Shown: positions 50,369 through 60,636, counted from the first letter of the stretch. The stretch: 64,000 nt of DNA from Klebsiella aerogenes KCTC 2190 (GCF_000215745.1 NC_015663.1:3596001-3660000), one strand, 5' to 3'. Program-made: numbers and translations. Notes: generated from the sequence alone by a model not told the origin.

Positions 50369-51382
50369 ATGACGCAGCCATTGGCGGGAAAACAGATTCT
50401 GATAGTTGAAGACGAACCCGTTTTCCGCTCTCTCCTTGATAGCTGGCTAACTTCCCTGGGGGCGACTACCCGCCAGGCGGAAGACGGCATTGAAGCGCTA
50501 CAGCAAATCGCGATTTCGAAACCGGATCTGATGATTTGCGATATCTCGATGCCGAGGATGAACGGCCTTGAACTGGTTGAGCAGGTTCGCAACCAGGGTG
50601 AACAGCTCCCGATTCTGATGATTTCAGCAACCGAAAACATGGCGGATATTGCTAAAGCATTACGTCTTGGCGTGCAGGATGTCTTACTGAAGCCGGTAAA
50701 AGATTTTAAACGCCTGCGTGAAACGGTGTATGCATGTCTCTACCCGACAATGTTTAGTTCACGAGTTGAAGAGGAAGAGAGATTATTTGAAGACTGGGAC
50801 GCGTTAGTTAGCGATCCCCTGGCGGCGTCAAGGTTATTACAGGAACTTCAGCCGCCGGTGCAGCAGGAGATTTCCCATTGTCGTATCAATTATCGTCAGC
50901 TTATCTCAGCGGATAAGCCGGGGTTGGTGCTGGATATTGCGCCGTTATCAGAAAACGATCTGGCGTTTTATTGCCTGGATGTCACCCGCGCTGGCGATAA
51001 TGGCGTTCTGGCGGCATTATTATTACGCGCTTTGTTTAATGGTTTGCTGCAAGAACAACTTGCTCATCAGGGACAGCGCCTGCCGGAAATGGGCGCATTG
51101 TTAAAACAAGTTAACCAATTACTCCGCCAGGCCAATTTACCGGGTCAATTCCCATTGCTGGTTGGTTATTATCACAGCGGATTAAAAAATTTGATTCTGG
51201 TTTCTGCCGGTCTTAACGGTACGTTGAATACCGGAGAGCATAAAATTCAAATTAGTAACGGCGTTCCATTAGGAACGTTGGGCAACGCATACCTCAACCA
51301 AATTAGTCAGCGCTGCGCATCCTGGCAGTGCCAAATTTGGGGAGCAGGGGGACGTTTACGCTTGATGTTGTCTGCAGATTGA
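50369..51382 (+). CDS. rssB: RpoS adaptor/response regulator RssB
   Basis: RssB delivers sigma-S (RpoS) to ClpXP for degradation. The 337 residues equal E. coli. The receiver domain (about 8-125) holds Asp58 in MICDISMPRMNG and Lys near 108; the C-terminal half is a degenerate PP2C-phosphatase-like domain. The ribosome site AGGGGAG is well placed, 89 bases after rssA. Confidence 0.97.
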   Translation: MTQPLAGKQILIVEDEPVFRSLLDSWLTSLGATTRQAEDGIEALQQIAISKPDLMICDISMPRMNGLELVEQVRNQGEQLPILMISATENMADIAKALRLGVQDVLLKPVKDFKRLRETVYACLYPTMFSSRVEEEERLFEDWDALVSDPLAASRLLQELQPPVQQEISHCRINYRQLISADKPGLVLDIAPLSENDLAFYCLDVTRAGDNGVLAALLLRALFNGLLQEQLAHQGQRLPEMGALLKQVNQLLRQANLPGQFPLLVGYYHSGLKNLILVSAGLNGTLNTGEHKIQISNGVPLGTLGNAYLNQISQRCASWQCQIWGAGGRLRLMLSAD

Positions 51383-51580
51383 ACAATTCGCTCTATTTTT
51401 AGTAGGTGGGATTACCGGGCCTACATTTCCGGTGGTACTATCACTGCGTTTTATGCGTAAAAGTCCTAATTCGAGGGTATCCATACCTTTTCAGACCAGG
51501 TTTAACTGATCAGACTGATATACTCGATGCGTTATTTATTGACGATTAAGTTCAAAAAACGAACAGTCCAGGAGATTTCA

Positions 51581-52483
51581 ATGGCTGCCCTTAATTCTAA
51601 AGTAAGAAAAGCTGTTATCCCGGTAGCGGGATTAGGCACCAGGATGCTACCCGCCACCAAGGCTATTCCGAAAGAAATGCTGCCACTGGTAGATAAACCA
51701 TTAATCCAATATGTTGTTAACGAATGTATCGCCGCTGGGATTACTGAAATTGTTCTGGTGACACACTCTTCGAAAAATTCTATTGAAAACCATTTCGATA
51801 CCAGCTTCGAACTCGAAGCGATGCTGGAAAAACGTGTAAAACGTCAGCTTCTGGAAGAAGTTCAGTCTATCTGTCCGCCGCACGTCACCATTATGCAGGT
51901 ACGTCAGGGGCTGGCTAAAGGTCTGGGCCACGCGGTGCTGTGCGCGCATCCGGTTGTCGGCGATGAGCCGGTTGCGGTTATTCTGCCCGACGTGATTCTG
52001 GACGAATATGAGTCCGATCTGACCCGTGATAACCTGGCGGAGATGATTGTTCGCTTTGACGAAACGGGCGCCAGCCAGATCATGGTTGAGCCGGTTGAAG
52101 ACGTCACCGCTTATGGTGTTGTTGACTGCAAAGGCGAAAGCCTGCAGCCTGGCGAAAGCGTGCCGATGGTTGGCGTTGTTGAGAAACCAAAAGCAGACGT
52201 CGCGCCGTCTAATCTGGCGGTAGTCGGTCGTTATGTGCTGAGCGCCGATATTTGGCCGCTGCTGGCGAAAACCCCTCCGGGAGCCGGTGATGAAATTCAG
52301 CTGACAGATGCTATCGATATGCTGATCGAGAAAGAAACCGTAGAAGCTTACCACATGAAAGGCAAAAGCCATGACTGCGGTAATAAGCTCGGCTATATGC
52401 AGGCCTTCGTAGAATATGGCGTTCGCCATAAAACTCTGGGCGAAGACTTTAAAGCCTGGCTTGCGCAAGCGGTCGCGAAGTAA
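51581..52483 (+). CDS. galU: UTP-glucose-1-phosphate uridylyltransferase
   Basis: GalU makes UDP-glucose for lipopolysaccharide, capsule, trehalose and galactose metabolism. The start at 51581 follows AGGAGA and gives 300 residues ([14 protein letters not shown]); an 18-residue extension was rejected. The nucleotidyltransferase motif [19 protein letters not shown] is near residues 19-37. Confidence 0.97.
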   Translation: MAALNSKVRKAVIPVAGLGTRMLPATKAIPKEMLPLVDKPLIQYVVNECIAAGITEIVLVTHSSKNSIENHFDTSFELEAMLEKRVKRQLLEEVQSICPPHVTIMQVRQGLAKGLGHAVLCAHPVVGDEPVAVILPDVILDEYESDLTRDNLAEMIVRFDETGASQIMVEPVEDVTAYGVVDCKGESLQPGESVPMVGVVEKPKADVAPSNLAVVGRYVLSADIWPLLAKTPPGAGDEIQLTDAIDMLIEKETVEAYHMKGKSHDCGNKLGYMQAFVEYGVRHKTLGEDFKAWLAQAVAK

Positions 52484-52496
52484 TATTCGCCACCCG

Positions 52497-52532
52497 AAAA
52501 ACCGGTTCGCCTGATAGCGAACCGGTTTTTTT
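52497..52532 (+). terminator. galU terminator
   Basis: AACCGGTTCGC pairs with GCGAACCGGTT around a six-base loop and is followed by seven T's. An A-run on the left could let it act on the minus strand too. Confidence 0.92.
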
Positions 52533-52561
52533 ATGCCTGATACTTTCAGCGTGTAACGATA

Positions 52562-52589
52562 AAAAAAATCCCGCCGAAGCGGGATTTTT
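52562..52589 (-). terminator. hns terminator
   Basis: ATCCCGC/GCGGGAT stem with a CGAA loop, flanked by six A's and six T's, about 20 bases beyond the hns stop; bidirectional form. Confidence 0.92.
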
Positions 52590-52607
52590 TATCAAGCGTA
52601 AAGCGAA

Positions 52608-53015
52608 TTAGAGCAGGAAATCGTCCAGTGTTTTACCTTGCTCGTCCATTGCTTTCTTGATGACTGCCGGAGTACGACCCTGGCCAGTCCAGGTTTTAGT
52701 TTCGCCGTTTTCATCAACGTAGCTGTATTTTGCCGGACGTGCTGCACGTTTAGTTTTGGTGCCAGCTTTAACAGCTGCCATAGTGCTCAGCAGTTCATTC
52801 GGATCAATACCGTCAGCGATCAGCATTTCGCGGTACTGTTGCAGTTTACGAGTGCGCTCTTCAATTTCAGCAGCAGCGGCGCTTTCTTCTTCACGACGTT
52901 CGTTAACGACAACTTCTAATTTTTCCAGCATCTCTTCAAGCGTTTCAAGGGTGCATTCTCTTGCCTGCGCACGAAGAGTACGGATGTTGTTCAAAATTTT
53001 AAGTGCTTCGCTCAT
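52608..53015 (-). CDS. hns: Nucleoid-associated silencer H-NS
   Basis: A 135-residue H-NS, two shorter than E. coli at the C-terminus. The N-terminal coiled coil (about 1-65, [15 protein letters not shown]) forms oligomers, and the C-terminal DNA-binding domain has the AT-hook-like [15 protein letters not shown] loop near 108-122. H-NS silences AT-rich foreign DNA, so the RADAR operon in this window is a plausible target (inference). Confidence 0.98.
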   Translation of the reverse strand: MSEALKILNNIRTLRAQARECTLETLEEMLEKLEVVVNERREEESAAAAEIEERTRKLQQYREMLIADGIDPNELLSTMAAVKAGTKTKRAARPAKYSYVDENGETKTWTGQGRTPAVIKKAMDEQGKTLDDFLL

Positions 53016-53561
53016 TGTAGTAATCTCAAACTTATATTGTGGGGTGGTTTGTTGAAGTAATAATAGAGCGATAAAATCAGATGTGCAATAGGGGAGAATG
53101 TAAGGAATTCAAAATTACTTGTTATTTGTCTGGTTGATTAAATAATTTAAGTTAAATTTTCGCGCGACTTCACATCTTCTCGCTTATAGCTTAAGCATAC
53201 GCACTGGCGCTAAAACCATGAGTCAGGATGGTTTTCCTGCGTTTCGAGAGTAAATTTATACTTTACGTGGATAAATATCACTCTTCAGTTTTAGCGCATT
53301 AGTTACGGTGATGCTTAATATAAATTGGCGGCCAAAACCCATTATAGTTGTCCGGAGAATGGCGGTTTAAGCACAAAACGACAATGATTTGTATCTGCTG
53401 GCGCGGCAACGGTCTTGCCTGAAGCTATTCATTCACCGTCCGTTTCATTTTTTGTAAAGCATTATCGTTAAGTCGGCAATACCCCCTGTGAAAGCACGGT
53501 CGGCTCGGTAATATATGATACAATTGCGCAGTAAAACACATTGATTGGGGTTACGCAGCCG
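53016..53561. other. AT-rich intergenic region between hns and tdk
   Basis: No coding frame is supported in these 546 bases. It must hold the hns and tdk promoters. An 8-bp inverted repeat with an 8-base loop (53212-53219 with 53228-53235) is the clearest structure. AT-rich stretches agree with H-NS autoregulation known in E. coli, but no site can be assigned with confidence. Confidence 0.6.
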
Positions 53562-54182
53562 ATGGCACAACTTTATTTTTACTATTCTGCAATGAATGCC
53601 GGTAAGTCTACCGCACTGTTGCAGTCTTCGTACAATTACCAGGAACGAGGGATGCGTACCGTCGTTTATACCGCTGAAATCGACGACCGCTTTGGTTCTG
53701 GCAAAGTGAGCTCACGAATCGGGCTTTCTTCACCAGCGCGGCTGTATAATCCTCAGACGTCGTTATATGCCGATATAGCGTCAGAACATGCCCGCCAGCC
53801 CATCCATTGCGTACTGGTGGACGAAAGCCAGTTCCTGACCCGTGAACAGGTTCATGAGCTCTCAGAAGTCGTGGATGAGCTGGATATCCCTGTATTGTGC
53901 TACGGCTTGCGTACAGACTTCCGCGGTGAGTTATTCAGCGGTAGCCAGTATTTGTTAGCATGGTCGGATAAACTGGTTGAGTTAAAAACGATTTGCTTCT
54001 GTGGCCGTAAGGCAAGCATGGTGTTACGCCTTGATCAGGAAGGGCGGCCATACAATGAAGGAGAACAGGTAGTGATTGGCGGTAATGAGCGGTACGTTTC
54101 CGTATGCCGTAAGCATTATAAAGAGGCGTTAAGCACCGGTTCATTAACTCAGGTGCAAAGTAAGCTGCGCCACGGCGAATAA
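53562..54182 (+). CDS. tdk: Thymidine kinase
   Basis: Type II thymidine kinase, 206 residues, which salvages thymidine to dTMP. The P-loop [13 protein letters not shown] is at residues 9-21, the Walker B-like VLVDESQFL near 85-93, and the zinc lasso uses CFCGRK and VCRKH cysteines. The ATG at 53562 gives the conserved MAQLYFYYS start; a seven-residue extension is rejected. Confidence 0.96.
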   Translation: MAQLYFYYSAMNAGKSTALLQSSYNYQERGMRTVVYTAEIDDRFGSGKVSSRIGLSSPARLYNPQTSLYADIASEHARQPIHCVLVDESQFLTREQVHELSEVVDELDIPVLCYGLRTDFRGELFSGSQYLLAWSDKLVELKTICFCGRKASMVLRLDQEGRPYNEGEQVVIGGNERYVSVCRKHYKEALSTGSLTQVQSKLRHGE

Positions 54183-54313
54183 TGCTGTAATTTCATTACC
54201 TTCAGGCGTCTAAATGGCGCCTGTTATCTTTTATGGAATCGGTTCCTTTATTCCGACTTCACCAGATTCATTGCATTCAGTACTCCTGGATGAAACTCTA
54301 ATAAAGTACGAAT

Positions 54314-54344
54314 ATAAAAAAAGCCCCATCAATAGATGGGGCTT
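54314..54344 (-). terminator. adhE terminator
   Basis: On the minus strand a 10-bp stem (AAGCCCCATC/GATGGGGCTT, loop TATT) is followed by seven T's, about 20 bases after the adhE stop. Confidence 0.9.
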
Positions 54345-54365
54345 CGTTCATTTCAATTCTGCGAA

Positions 54366-57044
54366 TTAAGCGGATTTTTTCGCTTTTTTCTCAGCTTTGG
54401 CCGGAGCCGCTTCTTTTTTCACAGCCGCCGCTTCACCTTCTACAAAGTCACGACCGTAGTAGGTATCCAGCAGAATCTGTTTCAGCTCGGCGATCAGCGG
54501 GTAGCGCGGGTTAGCGCCGGTGCACTGGTCATCGAAGGCGTCTTCAGACAGCTTATCAACGTGAGCCAGGAAATCAGCTTCCTGAACGCCGGCTTCGCGA
54601 ATAGATTTCGGAATACCCAGTTCAGCTTTGAGGCTTTCCAGCCATGCCAGCAGTTTCTCGATTTTCGCCGCAGTGCGGTCGCCCGGAGCGCTCAGGCCCA
54701 GGTGGTCTGCGATCTCAGCGTAGCGACGGCGCGCCTGCGGACGGTCATACTGGCTGAATGCGGTCTGCTTGGTCGGGTTGTCATTCGCGTTATAGCGGAT
54801 AACGTTGCTGATCAGCAGGGCGTTTGCCAGACCGTGAGGAATGTGGAACTGCGAGCCCAGTTTGTGCGCCATTGAGTGGCACACGCCGAGGAAGGCGTTA
54901 GCAAACGCGATACCGGCGATAGTGGCGGCGCTGTGCACACGTTCGCGGGCTACCGGGTTCTTAGAACCTTCATGGTAAGAGGCCGGCAGATACTCTTTCA
55001 GCAGTTTCAGCGCCTGCAGAGCCTGACCATCGGAGAACTCAGAAGCCAGTACGGAGACGTAAGCTTCCAGAGCGTGAGTCACGGCATCCAGACCACCGAA
55101 GGCACAGAGAGACTTCGGCATATCCATGACCAGGTTGGCATCGACAATCGCCATATCCGGAGTCAGAGCGTAGTCAGCCAGCGGATATTTCTGTCCAGTT
55201 GCATCGTCGGTTACTACGGCGAACGGGGTAACTTCAGAACCGGTACCGGAGGTGGTGGTAATGGCAACCATCTTGGCTTTGACGCCCATTTTCGGGAACT
55301 TGTAGATACGTTTACGGATATCCATAAAGCGCAGCGCCAGTTCTTCGAAGTGGGTTTCCGGGTGCTCGTACATGACCCACATGATTTTTGCCGCATCCAT
55401 CGGGGAACCGCCGCCCAGGGCGATGATTACGTCTGGTTTGAAGGAGTTGGCCAGATCCGCGCCTTTACGCACGATAGTCAGCGTTGGGTCAGCTTCAACT
55501 TCAAAGAACACTTCGGTTTCTACGCCAGCCGCTTTCAGTACGGAAGTGATCTGGTCCGCGTAACCGTTGTTGAACAGGAAGCGGTCAGTCACAATCAGCG
55601 CGCGTTTGTGACCATCAGTAATCACTTCATCCAGTGCGATTGGCAGTGAGCCACGACGGAAGTAGATAGATTTCGGAAGTTTATGCCACAACATGTTTTC
55701 AGCTCGCTTAGCAACGGTTTTCTTGTTGATCAGGTGTTTCGGACCAACGTTTTCAGAGATGGAGTTACCACCCCAGGAACCACAACCCAGAGTCAGGGAA
55801 GGTGCGAGTTTGAAGTTATACAGGTCGCCGATACCACCCTGGGAAGCCGGGGTGTTGATCAGGATACGCGCGGTTTTCATCATCTGGCCGAAGTAGGCCA
55901 CGCGAGCCGGCTGGTTGTCCTGGTCGGTGTACAGGCAAGAGGTGTGACCGATACCGCCCATGGCGACCAGTTTTTCTGCTTTATTGACCGCGTCTTCGAA
56001 ATCTTTCGCACGGTACATTGCCAGCGTCGGAGACAGTTTTTCGTGAGCGAACGGTTCGCTTTCGTCAACGTCGGTAACTTCGCCGATCAGAATCTTAGTG
56101 GTAGCTGGCACGGTGAAGCCTGCCAGTTCAGCGATTTTTGCCGCTGGTTGACCAACGATCGCCGCATTCAGCGCGCCATTTTTCAGGATGATGTCCTGAA
56201 CGGCTTTCAGCTCTTTACCCTGCAGCAGGTAGCCGCCATGGCTGGCAAAACGCTCGCGGACGGCGTCGTAGACGGAGTCGACAACCACCACGGATTGTTC
56301 AGAAGCACAGATAACGCCGTTATCGAAGGTTTTCGACATCAGTACAGACGCCACTGCGCGTTTGATATCAGCCGTTTCATCAATAACAACCGGCGTGTTG
56401 CCCGCGCCAACGCCGATAGCTGGTTTACCGGAGCTATAAGCCGCCTTAACCATACCTGGGCCGCCGGTGGCGAGGATCAGGTTGATGTCAGGATGATGCA
56501 TTAGTGCGTTAGACAGTTCTACGGAAGGCTGGTCGATCCAACCGATCAGATCTTTCGGCGCGCCTGCGGCAATCGCCGCCTGCAATACGATGTCCGCCGC
56601 TTTGTTAGTCGCGTCTTTAGCACGCGGGTGCGGAGAGAAGATGATGGCGTTACGCGTCTTCAGGCTGATCAGCGATTTGAAGATAGCAGTAGAAGTCGGG
56701 TTGGTAGTCGGGACGATACCGCAAATAATACCGATTGGCTCAGCAATGGTGATGGTACCGAAAGTGTCGTCTTCAGACAGGACGCCACAGGTCTTTTCAT
56801 CTTTATAGGCGTTGTAGATATATTCGGAAGCGAAGTGGTTTTTGATCACTTTATCTTCAATAATACCCATGCCGGATTCGGCAACAGCCATTTTAGCGAG
56901 AGGGATTCGAGCATCTGCAGCGGCCAGAGCGGCGGCACGGAAGATCTTATCAACTTGTTCTTGAGTGAAACTGGCATATTCACGCTGGGCTTTTTTTACG
57001 CGCTCTACAAGTGCGTTAAGTTCAGCGACATTAGTAACAGCCAT
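54366..57044 (-). CDS. adhE: Bifunctional aldehyde-alcohol dehydrogenase AdhE
   Basis: AdhE converts acetyl-CoA to acetaldehyde and ethanol in fermentation and forms spirosomes. The 892 residues contain an N-terminal CoA-acylating aldehyde dehydrogenase (about 1-440, catalytic Cys246 in VICASEQS) and a C-terminal iron alcohol dehydrogenase (about 450-870). The latter shows GGGSPMDAAK and iron-ligand histidines in HSMAHKLGSQFHIPHG. A Lys/Ala-rich tail ends the protein. A 454-base non-coding leader/promoter region precedes it. Confidence 0.98.
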   Translation of the reverse strand: MAVTNVAELNALVERVKKAQREYASFTQEQVDKIFRAAALAAADARIPLAKMAVAESGMGIIEDKVIKNHFASEYIYNAYKDEKTCGVLSEDDTFGTITIAEPIGIICGIVPTTNPTSTAIFKSLISLKTRNAIIFSPHPRAKDATNKAADIVLQAAIAAGAPKDLIGWIDQPSVELSNALMHHPDINLILATGGPGMVKAAYSSGKPAIGVGAGNTPVVIDETADIKRAVASVLMSKTFDNGVICASEQSVVVVDSVYDAVRERFASHGGYLLQGKELKAVQDIILKNGALNAAIVGQPAAKIAELAGFTVPATTKILIGEVTDVDESEPFAHEKLSPTLAMYRAKDFEDAVNKAEKLVAMGGIGHTSCLYTDQDNQPARVAYFGQMMKTARILINTPASQGGIGDLYNFKLAPSLTLGCGSWGGNSISENVGPKHLINKKTVAKRAENMLWHKLPKSIYFRRGSLPIALDEVITDGHKRALIVTDRFLFNNGYADQITSVLKAAGVETEVFFEVEADPTLTIVRKGADLANSFKPDVIIALGGGSPMDAAKIMWVMYEHPETHFEELALRFMDIRKRIYKFPKMGVKAKMVAITTTSGTGSEVTPFAVVTDDATGQKYPLADYALTPDMAIVDANLVMDMPKSLCAFGGLDAVTHALEAYVSVLASEFSDGQALQALKLLKEYLPASYHEGSKNPVARERVHSAATIAGIAFANAFLGVCHSMAHKLGSQFHIPHGLANALLISNVIRYNANDNPTKQTAFSQYDRPQARRRYAEIADHLGLSAPGDRTAAKIEKLLAWLESLKAELGIPKSIREAGVQEADFLAHVDKLSEDAFDDQCTGANPRYPLIAELKQILLDTYYGRDFVEGEAAAVKKEAAPAKAEKKAKKSA

Positions 57045-57522
57045 AATGCTCTCCTGATAATGTTAAACTTTTTTAGTAAAACAGTAGCTCGATTCGACAT
57101 TATAGACAGGCTGTTAACAGCTTGCATGTAAATGTTAACGTAAAGATTTCTAACGCTTTGAACCCACTGATTTACTAAAAAAGCTTTGTCTCACTACGCA
57201 CTCAGGTACTTCGGCCTTTCACTCTGTTGATGTAGCCAAGATTACTCACTTCTGAGTATTAATTACGTGATTTGGATCAATATTTGGCGATGCTGATACC
57301 TTTCAGCAGGTCAATAATTAACCAGTCAAGTCAAGGTTAATGATAAGGTATGCATATTTAATGAATAAAGTGCATGCGCGAAACAAATATATAACAAATA
57401 AAATCAATAAACCCCGGCTGCATATTTGAGATGAATTGTGGCGATGAAAAGGGTATCTTCTGCGCAATTATTTTGTACCGATACTGTCAACAGCCTTTTT
57501 GAATGGTGCTGCGGAGTTCACT
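57045..57522. promoter_or_regulatory. adhE/ychE divergent regulatory region with FNR-like box
   Basis: No gene is supported here. GTGATTTGGATCAA (57267-57280) matches the FNR consensus at nine of ten positions and also resembles a CRP half-site arrangement. This agrees with anaerobic control of adhE, whose long leader is known in E. coli. Transcription starts cannot be placed. Confidence 0.6.
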
Positions 57523-58170
57523 GTGACCCTACCGTTGTTTGATTTCGCTATTTATTTTAAATTTTTTATCGGCCTGTTCGCGCTGGTCAATCCGGTTGGC
57601 ATCATTCCGGTTTTCATTAGTATGACCAGTTACCAGACGGCGCTGGTACGTAATAAGACGAATCTGACGGCTAACCTGTCGGTGGGTATCATCCTGCTTA
57701 CCTCGCTCTTTCTTGGCGATGGCATCTTACAAATTTTCGGCATCTCAATTGATTCCTTCCGTATTGCCGGCGGGATCCTGGTGGTGACGATCGCCATGTC
57801 GATGATCAGCGGCAAGCTCGGCGAAGATAAACAAAATAAACAAGAGAAGTCGGAGACGGCCATTCGTGAAAGCATTGGTGTCGTACCGTTGGCATTACCT
57901 TTAATGGCGGGGCCGGGGGCAATTAGTTCCACGATCGTGTGGGGCACGCGTTATCACTCGATTGCCCATCTGATTGGTTTTTCAATCGCTATTGCGTTGT
58001 TTGCCGCCTGTTGTTGGGGAATTTTCCGCATGGCGCCATGGTTAGTCAGATTGCTGGGGCAGACCGGTATTAACGTCATTACACGTATCATGGGTCTGTT
58101 ACTGATGGCTTTAGGCATCGAGTTTATTGTTACCGGGATTAAAGCGTTGTTTCCTGGATTGACAGCATAG
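57523..58170 (+). CDS. ychE: MarC-family inner-membrane protein YchE
   Basis: A 215-residue MarC/UPF0056 protein with six hydrophobic helices; its function is unknown. A GTG start at 57523 is chosen because CGGAG lies six bases upstream and the length equals E. coli YchE. An in-frame ATG 24 bases earlier has no ribosome site. Conserved segments are LVNPVGIIPVFI and PLALPLMAGPGAIS. Confidence 0.92.
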   Translation: MTLPLFDFAIYFKFFIGLFALVNPVGIIPVFISMTSYQTALVRNKTNLTANLSVGIILLTSLFLGDGILQIFGISIDSFRIAGGILVVTIAMSMISGKLGEDKQNKQEKSETAIRESIGVVPLALPLMAGPGAISSTIVWGTRYHSIAHLIGFSIAIALFAACCWGIFRMAPWLVRLLGQTGINVITRIMGLLLMALGIEFIVTGIKALFPGLTA

Positions 58171-58213
58171 CCGGTGTATCAGGCGCGGGGTTGGGCCTCG
58201 CGTTTGAAAGATT

Positions 58214-58270
58214 ATTAGCAAAAGTTATTCCTGGTACTAATAACAAAGACAAACGATAACTTTTGCTAAT
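58214..58270. repeat. Perfect 15-bp inverted repeat
   Basis: ATTAGCAAAAGTTAT (58214-58228) and its exact reverse complement (58256-58270) are separated by 27 bases. The stem is AT-rich and followed by an AT-rich, not T-only, stretch. It could be a weak ychE terminator or the footprint of a mobile or regulatory element. Confidence 0.8.
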
Positions 58271-58877
58271 GATAATTTAATTTTATATTTATCATATGGT
58301 TAGTTGATTTTATTCTATCTCGCCGTACTGTCTTTCTCCTGTCGTCACTGTTATTTTCATCACACCATTCTCTGGCGCTTGCTGTCGGATCATTGAAATG
58401 ATATTAGTAATTTCATTGAGACAGCAGATTAATGTGCTAAAAAATAGACAACTGTTAAATTTTTGTACAAAAAAGCAACTTCGCGCGCAGCGCCGGGCCG
58501 CAAAACGACAGGGTGGTCCTATCTTGCTGATTAAAAACAATGTTTTTTCTTTTTTGGCGTTATAAGTCTTACGATAAGCACGCTAAAAAAAACAATAAAA
58601 GAGAATTCGGTAACATATTTGCAAATTGCATTGGCGGACAAGAAATCGTTTTGGTACTTTCCGGCCTGATCGCTAACTAAAAAATATGCACAAATGAGAA
58701 TTATTATTAAATGACTCGTTGTGCCGACATTCCCCTCTGGACAGGGGGTAAAGAATCGACGTCAAGGCTGCCGTTTGAGCGGTCGTAATAAATAAGTCGG
58801 TGATAGCAAGCAGTAAAATCTGACAGCGGCAAAGACTCCTGCACTGTACAGAATCCCTATAAGGGAAAAATAACAGG

Positions 58878-58920
58878 CTGGTTAAATAACCAGTAATTAT
58901 AATGAGTGGAGTAACAACAC
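58878..58920 (+). promoter_or_regulatory. oppA translation-control site
   Basis: A CTGGTT/AACCAG hairpin (58878-58893, loop AAAT) lies just before the ribosome site GGAG (58908-58911) and the CA-rich stretch AACAAC next to the ATG. In enterics the GU-rich sRNA GcvB represses oppA by pairing with such CA-rich sequence near the ribosome site. Confidence 0.55.
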
Positions 58921-60552
58921 ATGACCATCATCACTAAAAAAAGTCTGGTAGCGGCGGGAATTTTATCTGCGCTAATCACCGCAAATGTTGCTATGGCAGC
59001 GGATGTTCCTGCCGGGGTGCAACTGGCGGATAAACAAACGCTGGTGCGTAATAACGGGGCAGAGGTGCAATCTCTGGATCCGCATAAAATTGAAGGTGTA
59101 CCGGAGTCCAACGTTAACCGCGATCTGTTTGAAGGGTTAGTGATTGGCGATCTTAACGGCCATCCTGTGCCTGGCGTTGCCGAATCGTGGGATAACAAAG
59201 ATTTTAAAGTCTGGACTTTCCATATTCGCAAAGATGCCAAATGGTCTGATGGTTCGCCGGTTACCGCGCAAGATTTCGTTTATAGCTGGCAGCGTCTGGC
59301 CGACCCGAAAACAGCATCACCGTACGCCAGCTATCTCCAGTACGGCCATGTCGCCAACGTCGATGAGATTATCGCCGGCAAAAAACCAGCAACCGATCTC
59401 GGCGTCAAAGCGATCGACGACAAAACCTTTGAAGTCACCCTGAGCGAGCCGGTCCCTTATTTCTATAAACTCCTTGTCCATCCATCCGTTTCCCCAGTAC
59501 CAAAAGCCGCCATCGAAAAATATGGTGAAAAATGGACTCAGCCGGCGAATATCGTCACCAACGGCGCCTATAAACTAAAAGATTGGGTGGTGAACGAACG
59601 TATTGTGCTCGAGCGTAATACGAATTACTGGGACAACGCTAAAACGGTTATTAACCAGGTAACTTACCTGCCAATTTCTTCTGAAGTTACCGATGTGAAC
59701 CGCTACCGCAGCGGCGAAATCGACATGACCTATAACAACATGCCGATTGAACTGTTCCAGAAGCTGAAAAAAGAGATCCCAAAAGAAGTTCACGTCGATC
59801 CTTATCTGTGTACTTATTATTACGAAATCAATAACCAGAAAGCGCCATTTACCGATGTACGCGTCCGTACCGCGCTTAAGCTGGCGCTGGATCGCGATAT
59901 TATCGTCAATAAAGTGAAAAACCAGGGCGATCTGCCGGCTTACAGTTACACCCCGCCATACACCGACGGCATGAAACTCGTTGAACCCGAGTGGTTCAAA
60001 TGGTCTCAGGAAAAGCGTAATGAAGAAGCGAAAAAATTACTGGCGGAAGCCGGTTATACCGCTGATAAGCCGCTGACCTTTAACCTGCTGTATAACACTT
60101 CCGACTTACATAAAAAACTGGCTATTGCCGTGGCGTCCATCTGGAAGAAAAACCTTGGCGCTAACGTTAAGCTGGAAAATCAGGAGTGGAAAACCTTCCT
60201 CGACAGCCGCCATCAAGGCACCTTTGACGTCGCCCGCGCCGGCTGGTGTGCTGATTACAATGAGCCGACATCGTTCCTGAACACCATGCTCAGCGACAGT
60301 TCTAACAACACGGCGCATTATAAGAGCCCGGCATTTGATAAGATCATCGGCGATACCCTGCAGGTCACCGATGAAGCGAAACGCGCAGAGCTGTACGCGC
60401 AGTCGGAGCAACAGTTGGATAAAGATTCCGCGATTGTTCCGGTTTACTACTATGTGAACGCGCGCCTGGTTAAACCGTGGGTTGGCGGTTATACCGGTAA
60501 AGACCCGTTGGATAATATTTACGTGAAGAACCTATATATTATCAAACATTAA
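58921..60552 (+). CDS. oppA: Oligopeptide-binding protein OppA
   Basis: The periplasmic receptor of the oligopeptide ABC importer, 543 residues. A Sec signal peptide ends AVAMA-type (cleavage after residue 26, ANVAMA). The SBP family 5 pattern follows, with DPHKIEGVPESNVNRDLFEGL at the start of the mature domain and WCADYNEPTSFL in the ligand region. It leads oppABCDF. Confidence 0.97.
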   Translation: MTIITKKSLVAAGILSALITANVAMAADVPAGVQLADKQTLVRNNGAEVQSLDPHKIEGVPESNVNRDLFEGLVIGDLNGHPVPGVAESWDNKDFKVWTFHIRKDAKWSDGSPVTAQDFVYSWQRLADPKTASPYASYLQYGHVANVDEIIAGKKPATDLGVKAIDDKTFEVTLSEPVPYFYKLLVHPSVSPVPKAAIEKYGEKWTQPANIVTNGAYKLKDWVVNERIVLERNTNYWDNAKTVINQVTYLPISSEVTDVNRYRSGEIDMTYNNMPIELFQKLKKEIPKEVHVDPYLCTYYYEINNQKAPFTDVRVRTALKLALDRDIIVNKVKNQGDLPAYSYTPPYTDGMKLVEPEWFKWSQEKRNEEAKKLLAEAGYTADKPLTFNLLYNTSDLHKKLAIAVASIWKKNLGANVKLENQEWKTFLDSRHQGTFDVARAGWCADYNEPTSFLNTMLSDSSNNTAHYKSPAFDKIIGDTLQVTDEAKRAELYAQSEQQLDKDSAIVPVYYYVNARLVKPWVGGYTGKDPLDNIYVKNLYIIKH

Positions 60553-60561
60553 TGGCAAGAC

Positions 60562-60586
60562 GTGGGGCAGGCAGAGCTTGCCCCAC
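60562..60586 (+). other. Stem-loop between oppA and oppB
   Basis: GTGGGGCA pairs with TGCCCCAC across a nine-base loop, with no T-run, ten bases after oppA. It probably stabilises or partly attenuates the operon mRNA so that OppA is made in excess of the membrane subunits. Confidence 0.65.
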
Positions 60587-60636
60587 CGTGTCTGAATTCA
60601 TCGCACTCGATAGGCACAGGCCAGAAGGTACGGGCA

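Larger units (their letters stand above)
58171..58920 (+). promoter_or_regulatory. Long AT-rich oppA upstream region
   Basis: Seven hundred and fifty bases with no supported gene. It contains a perfect 15-bp inverted repeat near the ychE end (listed separately) and the oppA leader. A long upstream region is also present in E. coli. Lrp and GcvB control of opp is known there, but no Lrp site could be fixed by eye. Confidence 0.6.

Noticed and set aside
53212..53235. Inverted repeat AAAACCAT/ATGGTTTT in the hns-tdk gap
   Set aside because: Only eight base pairs with no T-run; could easily arise by chance in AT-rich DNA.
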